Source: an uncultured Erysipelotrichaceae bacterium (lineage in GTDB: Bacteria > Bacillota_I > Bacilli_A > Erysipelotrichales > Erysipelotrichaceae). Taken from it: a DNA stretch of 10,012 nt. The notes beneath the pieces are model-generated. The model ran no database searches. It was not told the origin of the DNA and saw only the letters and a list, made by a program, of their open reading frames with translations. Shown here piece after piece: positions 6,513-10,012 of the stretch; position 1 is the first letter of the stretch, and the number at the start of each line of letters is the position of its first letter. A program made the position numbers and the translations under genes. Location: the NCBI GenBank assembly GCA_902782505.1, contig CACZNO010000154.1, positions 1 through 10,012 on the forward strand, written 5' to 3'.

Positions 6513-6541
6513 AAAAAAACCGAATCTTTACCGATCCGGTT
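6513..6541 (-). terminator. Rho-independent terminator at the end of ruvB
   Basis: Minus-strand arms AACCGGATC (6541-6533) and GATTCGGTT (6526-6518) pair over nine positions with a single G-U. They enclose a six-base loop, and the T-run extends to 6513. The first arm is made of the last ruvB codons and the stop codon lies in the loop, so the hairpin is embedded in the gene end. It separates the obg-ruvB unit from the murG promoter. Confidence 0.87.
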
Positions 6542-7571
6542 CGTCTTTTAAGTCAAACAGAGAAATTTTGCGCTTATTGTCGGGTACTGCCAGTCCGAGA
6601 TGTTCATATGCCTTCGCCGTGACTTCTCTTCCCCGCGGCGTGCGGTTGATAAATCCCAGCTGTAACAGGTACGGTTCGTACACATCTTCCAGAGTCGAAG
6701 CTTCTTCCCCGATGGAACTGGCTAACGCTTCCAGGCCGACCGGCCCTCCGCGGAAACGCTCGATGATGCCCAGAAGATAACGGCGGTCCACGTCGTCCAG
6801 TCCCCGTTTATCCACCTTCAGGCGTTTTAACGCAAACCTTGCGGTCTCGTCGTCGATGACACCGTCATTCATGACCTGCGCAAAGTCCCGCACCCGGCGC
6901 AAAAGCCGGTTGGCGACACGCGGCGTACCGCGGCTGCAGCGGGCCAATTCCGCGACGGCGTCCTCTTCGATTTCCGTACGGAACACGCGGGAACTGCGCC
7001 GGATGATCTGGGAGATCTCTTCCAGGGAATAGTATTCCATCTTTGCGACATACCCGAAACGGTCCCGTAAAGGCGACGTCAGATCGCCGGCACGGGTCGT
7101 AGCGCCGACCAGGGTAAACGGCGGAAGTTTTAACCGGATCGACCGTACGCCTTCATCTTTGCCGATCACCACGTCCACGCAGAAATCTTCCATGGCCGGA
7201 TATAAGACTTCTTCCACGACTTTCGGAAGCCGGTGAATTTCGTCGATGAACAACACATCCCCCGCCTGTAAAGTCGATAAAATCGTCGCCAGGTCCGCCG
7301 GACGTTCAATGGCCGGTCCCGACGCGACCCGGATATCCCCGTTCATCTCGTGCGCCAGAATGTACGCCAGCGTCGTTTTCCCGAGTCCCGGAGGCCCGTA
7401 TAAAAGCACGTGATCCAGGGTCTCGTTGCGGCGTTTGGCCGCTTCGATAAAGATCCGCAGATTGTCTTTGACATCTTTCTGTCCGACGAAGGTGTCAAGA
7501 TCGGCCGGACGTAAGGCTTCGTCTTCGTTCGGTTCAATCTCGTTCGCGTCCAAAATACGGTTTTCTGTCAT
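6528..7571 (-). CDS. ruvB: Holliday junction branch migration ATPase RuvB
   Basis: RuvB is the hexameric AAA+ motor that, loaded by RuvA, pumps DNA through Holliday junctions during recombination and fork repair. The 347-residue protein is of normal length. It begins with the conserved [11 protein letters not shown] (21-31). Walker A is GPPGLGKTT (59-67) and Walker B LFIDEIHR (107-114). The sensor I stretch VGATTRAG (155-162) and the arginine-finger region SPLRDRFG (166-173) follow, then sensor [15 protein letters not shown] (214-226). The winged-helix DNA-binding end carries [10 protein letters not shown] (275-284) and [10 protein letters not shown] (306-315). No key residue is missing. The ATG at 7569-7571 overlaps the ruvA stop as ATGA, with GAGG eight bases before it, a standard coupled ruvA-ruvB arrangement. 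A terminator hairpin overlaps its 3' end. Confidence 0.98.
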   Translation of the reverse strand: MTENRILDANEIEPNEDEALRPADLDTFVGQKDVKDNLRIFIEAAKRRNETLDHVLLYGPPGLGKTTLAYILAHEMNGDIRVASGPAIERPADLATILSTLQAGDVLFIDEIHRLPKVVEEVLYPAMEDFCVDVVIGKDEGVRSIRLKLPPFTLVGATTRAGDLTSPLRDRFGYVAKMEYYSLEEISQIIRRSSRVFRTEIEEDAVAELARCSRGTPRVANRLLRRVRDFAQVMNDGVIDDETARFALKRLKVDKRGLDDVDRRYLLGIIERFRGGPVGLEALASSIGEEASTLEDVYEPYLLQLGFINRTPRGREVTAKAYEHLGLAVPDNKRKISLFDLKDEPDR

Positions 7572-8140
7572 TTCTTATTCCTCATCATGATCTGCAGGCC
7601 TAACCGCAGATATTCATCGCTGGTCTTTAAGCCGGATTCCTTCAGAGGCTTGATGATCCCCTGAATTTCCTGCGGCCGGTAGCCCAGGGTCTTCAGCGCT
7701 TCGAGCGCATCCTGTAATTCCGGATTTTCTTCCTTCACCGGTTCCGGGGTCACGAGTTTTCCCTTCAGATCCAGAACGATCTGGCTCGCGGTCGATTTCC
7801 CGATGCCCGGCAGTTTCTTCAGATACGCCGTATCGCCGTTTTCAATGGCTTCCACGATCCGCGCGTAAGAGTCCGCCCCCAGCATCCGCATCGCGGTCTT
7901 GGGGCCTAATCCCTTGACGGAAATCAGCCGTTCGAACAGTTCCTTTTCTTCTTTTTTGAGAAAACCGAACAGATTCTGCCCGTCTTCCAGGAACTGATGG
8001 TAGGTGAATAAGAAGACTTCCCCTCCCGGCACCAAGGGCGTGCGCGCGTTGAAAAACACCTTGTAGCCCACACTGCCGCAATCGACGATCACCGATTCCG
8101 CATCATACGAATATACTTTTCCTCTTACAAACGCGATCAT
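7568..8140 (-). CDS. ruvA: Holliday junction binding protein RuvA
   Basis: RuvA binds four-way junctions as a tetramer and recruits RuvB rings. The 190-residue product has the three expected domains: an N-terminal OB fold (about 1-63, beginning [10 protein letters not shown]), a central pair of helix-hairpin-helix motifs ([10 protein letters not shown] at 75-84 and [10 protein letters not shown] at 110-119), and, after a Pro/Glu-rich linker (about 131-142), a small C-terminal RuvB-contacting domain ([15 protein letters not shown] at 145-159). The ATG at 8138-8140 is preceded by GGTGAG. It lies 24 bases after mntP and may have its own promoter there. Its TGA overlaps the ruvB ATG. Confidence 0.97.
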   Translation of the reverse strand: MIAFVRGKVYSYDAESVIVDCGSVGYKVFFNARTPLVPGGEVFLFTYHQFLEDGQNLFGFLKKEEKELFERLISVKGLGPKTAMRMLGADSYARIVEAIENGDTAYLKKLPGIGKSTASQIVLDLKGKLVTPEPVKEENPELQDALEALKTLGYRPQEIQGIIKPLKESGLKTSDEYLRLGLQIMMRNKK

Positions 8141-8149
8141 ACTCTCACC

Positions 8150-8185
8150 ACTGTCTATTATACATTAGAACGTAAGAATTCCTAA
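8150..8185 (-). promoter_or_regulatory. Possible internal promoter of ruvAB
   Basis: A consensus TATAAT (8162-8157, minus strand) lies in the 24-base gap between mntP and ruvA, directly after the mntP TAA. Seventeen bases upstream is TTAGGA, a 3-of-6 match to TTGACA. A TG lies next to the hexamer but without the intervening base of a true extended -10. The predicted start near 8150 would give a leader of only about ten bases, just enough for GGTGAG. It could let ruvAB be expressed apart from obg-mntP. I see no clear LexA-type site. Confidence 0.45.
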
Positions 8186-8728
8186 ATGTTCCAGCAAAAT
8201 CCTGAGTCCCAGAAGAATCAGAATGATTCCCCCGGTCCGTTCGGCTCCCTGGCCGTACTTCTCGCCCAACCGGCTTCCGAAACGCACTCCGATCGCGGAT
8301 AACGTGAAGGTCACGATTCCGATCAGCAATGCGGAAAGCCAGATATTGACTTCCAGAAACGCCAAAGTCACTCCGACCGCCAGCGCGTCGATGGACGTCG
8401 CCACCGCCAGAAGGAACATCTTCCGCACTCCCAGATCGTTGTCCGCTTCCTTGTCCTTCTCAAACGATTCGCGGATCATGTTGGCGCCGATATACGCCAG
8501 CAGCACAAACGCGATCCAATGGTCCACGGAGCGGATCATCTCCGAAAACACCGATCCCAGAAAATACCCCAGAACCGGCATTCCCGCCTGAAACGCGCCG
8601 AACCACACACCGACCAGCACGGTTTCGGACAAGGTCGGTTTTCTTAAGGCCAGTCCCTTACAGATGGATACCGCCATGGCGTCCATCGATAAGCCGACCG
8701 CCAGCACCAGTAAATCCCAAAAGCTCAT
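8165..8728 (-). CDS. mntP: Manganese efflux pump MntP (YebN/DUF204 family)
   Basis: MntP is a small inner-membrane exporter that removes excess Mn(II). The 187-residue product is of family length and very hydrophobic, with about six membrane segments (roughly 5-25, 36-60, 68-86, 103-124, 129-149, 165-183) arranged as two related halves. Each half has the signature acidic residue: Asp16 in GLSMDAMAVS and Asp114 in ATSIDALAVG. FGAFQAGMP (43-51) and the glycine-rich start of the last segment also fit. The loop at 88-100 is charged. The ATG at 8726-8728 shares one base with the obg TAA and has GAGGA six bases upstream, so translation is probably coupled to obg. No space exists for the yybP-ykoY manganese riboswitch that often precedes this family. 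Confidence 0.93.
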   Translation of the reverse strand: MSFWDLLVLAVGLSMDAMAVSICKGLALRKPTLSETVLVGVWFGAFQAGMPVLGYFLGSVFSEMIRSVDHWIAFVLLAYIGANMIRESFEKDKEADNDLGVRKMFLLAVATSIDALAVGVTLAFLEVNIWLSALLIGIVTFTLSAIGVRFGSRLGEKYGQGAERTGGIILILLGLRILLEHLGILTF

Positions 8729-10011
8729 TAGAAGTCCTCGAACGTGAACTCATAGTCACGAATATAGATGAGGTCTCCGTCTTCCGCACCTTTTTCACGC
8801 AATTGATGTTCGATGCCGAACACCTTCAGATCATGCGAAAGACGCCGGATGTCCTCTTCCGTCTTCAGCGGGTTATCATGGAATAACTGATCGATTCTGG
8901 GTCCCTGGACGTTCCACTTGCCCTTGGCGATCTTCGTCACGGTAAACGGCTTCTTCGGCGGTTCGTACGTATACACCACGCCGGATGCCCGGGTGATTTC
9001 TTCTTCCAGCGGGAACGGTGCGGTCACCTGCAGAAGTTCCGCGCACTTCTTCAATGCGCCTTCCAGTCCTTCGTTGATAATGGCGCTGGCGCCGTAGACC
9101 GGAAGATCCGGATGCGCTTTACGGAACCGTTCGAGGTTCTCGCTTGCCCCGTCCAGATCCATCTTGTTGGCGAGCACCACTTCCGGACGTTCTAAAAGAC
9201 GGTACTTGTACTGTCCGAGTTCCTTGCGGATGTCCTCGTAATCCTGTAACGGATCTCTTCCCGAACTGCCGGCCATATCAATGACGTGCAGGATGACCCG
9301 GCAGCGTTCGATATGCCGTAAGAATTCGATTCCGAGTCCTTTTCCTTCCGAAGCTCCGCGGATGAGTCCCGGCAAATCCGCCATGACAAACGAAACTTCC
9401 CGGTTTACCTTCACGACCCCAAGCTGCGGCACCAGGGTCGTAAAATCATAATCCCCGATCTTCGGTTTGGCGACCGAAGCCACCGATAAAACCGTGGATT
9501 TTCCTACCGACGGGTATCCGACCAAACCGACATCCGCCAGCAATTTCAATTCAACTTCTACTTCCAGCACGTCGCCGAGTTCGCCCTGTTCGGAAAACTC
9601 CGGCGCCGGGTTGCGGGCGGTCTTGAAACGGAAGTTCCCGCGTCCTCCGCGGCCTCCGTGCGCGATGATCTCGCTTTGATTCGCCCCTGTCAGATCGGCG
9701 ATCATCCGCCCCGTGGCAAGATCCTTGACGATCGTTCCCTGCGGGACCTTGACGATCACGCCTTCCCCGTCTGCGCCGTACATTTTCTTGCTCTTGCCGC
9801 GTTCTCCGTTTTCCGCGCGGATGTTGCGGTGATAGCGCAGGTCCAGAAGCGTGGATTTATTCGTATCCGCGACAAACACGATATCTCCGCCTTTGCCTCC
9901 GTCTCCTCCGTCCGGGCCTCCTAAAGGCACAAACGGTTCATGACGAAAGGTCGCCGCTCCCGCGCCGCCGTTTCCCGCGAACAATTTCACTGTAACCCGA
10001 TCTACAAACAT
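8728..10011 (-). CDS. obg: GTPase Obg/CgtA, 50S ribosome assembly and stress GTPase
   Basis: Obg is an essential GTPase that associates with the 50S subunit and links ribosome maturation to growth and the stringent response. The 427-residue product is complete, with its ATG at 10009-10011 at the very edge, so its ribosome binding site is outside. The Gly-rich Obg fold covers about 1-158 (VKLFAGNGGAGAATFRHE, GGPDGGDGGKGG). The G domain follows: G1 GYPSVGKST (165-173), switch region DFTTLVPQLG (189-198), G3 DLPGL (212-216), G4 NKMD (282-285) and G5 GASA (307-310). The C-terminal OCT domain (about 345-427), present in many Gram-positive Obg proteins, ends in an acidic EFTFEDF. Upstream one would expect rpmA (L27), which cannot be seen here. 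It is the first gene visible in its unit and overlaps mntP by one base. Confidence 0.98.
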   Translation of the reverse strand: MFVDRVTVKLFAGNGGAGAATFRHEPFVPLGGPDGGDGGKGGDIVFVADTNKSTLLDLRYHRNIRAENGERGKSKKMYGADGEGVIVKVPQGTIVKDLATGRMIADLTGANQSEIIAHGGRGGRGNFRFKTARNPAPEFSEQGELGDVLEVEVELKLLADVGLVGYPSVGKSTVLSVASVAKPKIGDYDFTTLVPQLGVVKVNREVSFVMADLPGLIRGASEGKGLGIEFLRHIERCRVILHVIDMAGSSGRDPLQDYEDIRKELGQYKYRLLERPEVVLANKMDLDGASENLERFRKAHPDLPVYGASAIINEGLEGALKKCAELLQVTAPFPLEEEITRASGVVYTYEPPKKPFTVTKIAKGKWNVQGPRIDQLFHDNPLKTEEDIRRLSHDLKVFGIEHQLREKGAEDGDLIYIRDYEFTFEDF

Positions 10012-10012
10012 A

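Noticed and set aside
8141..8164. A possible LexA/SOS operator ahead of ruvA
   Set aside because: ruvAB is SOS-controlled in some bacteria, but I see no GAAC-N4-GTTC type inverted repeat in the mntP-ruvA gap or just around it.
1..10012. A novel defence, mobile or biosynthetic system
   Set aside because: Every long minus-strand frame is assigned to a known housekeeping family, gaps are all under about 60 bases, and no transposase, integrase, repeat array or unassigned gene is visible.

Overview
All recognisable coding sequence in this window lies on the minus strand, so transcription runs from the right edge (about 10012) to the left edge (1). Ten protein genes fill almost the whole window. 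No gap between genes exceeds about 60 bases, and I see no tRNA, rRNA, mobile element, CRISPR array or repeat family. The gene content (DivIB/FtsQ, the Asp23/YloU plus YloV/FakA pair, MurG, MurB, Obg, RuvAB, MntP, RecG), strong AGGAGG-type ribosome binding sites, TATAAT boxes and TGA used as a stop point to a Gram-positive Bacillota. Divergent motifs and a short, rearranged division/cell-wall cluster make an Erysipelotrichia-like lineage my best guess, but that is inference, not proof. Base composition is roughly balanced between GC and AT.

Layout in transcription order. Unit 1 (10011 to about 6513): obg, mntP, ruvA, ruvB. The genes are nearly continuous: obg/mntP overlap by one base (TAATG), ruvA/ruvB overlap as ATGA, and a possible internal promoter sits in the 24-base mntP-ruvA gap. 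The unit ends in an intrinsic terminator whose stem includes the last ruvB codons. Unit 2 (about 6496 to 1514): an extended -10 promoter, then murG, murB, ftsQ (TTG start inside murB), asp23 and fakA. It ends in a 9-bp hairpin plus T-run that overlaps the fakA stop codon. Unit 3 (about 1501 to beyond the left edge): a consensus extended -10 promoter placed so that the predicted transcript starts on the A of the recG ATG, followed by the first 496 codons of recG.

Functionally, unit 1 joins a ribosome-assembly GTPase, a manganese exporter and the Holliday-junction branch-migration motor. Unit 2 joins two peptidoglycan precursor enzymes (lipid II synthesis by MurG, UDP-MurNAc formation by MurB) and a divisome protein to an Asp23 envelope protein and a fatty-acid kinase. 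Unit 3 encodes the fork-reversal helicase RecG, which acts on the same kind of DNA intermediates as RuvAB.

This is mostly a conserved housekeeping region, and I did not find a novel defence, mobile or biosynthetic system. Points worth a second look are the apparently leaderless recG transcript, a FakA whose middle domain lacks the Cys and His-x-His residues expected in the family, a natural four-histidine run beside the FakA active site, a DEQQ instead of DEQH motif in RecG, mntP inside an obg-ruvAB operon with no room for its usual manganese riboswitch, and very compact terminator-promoter junctions.
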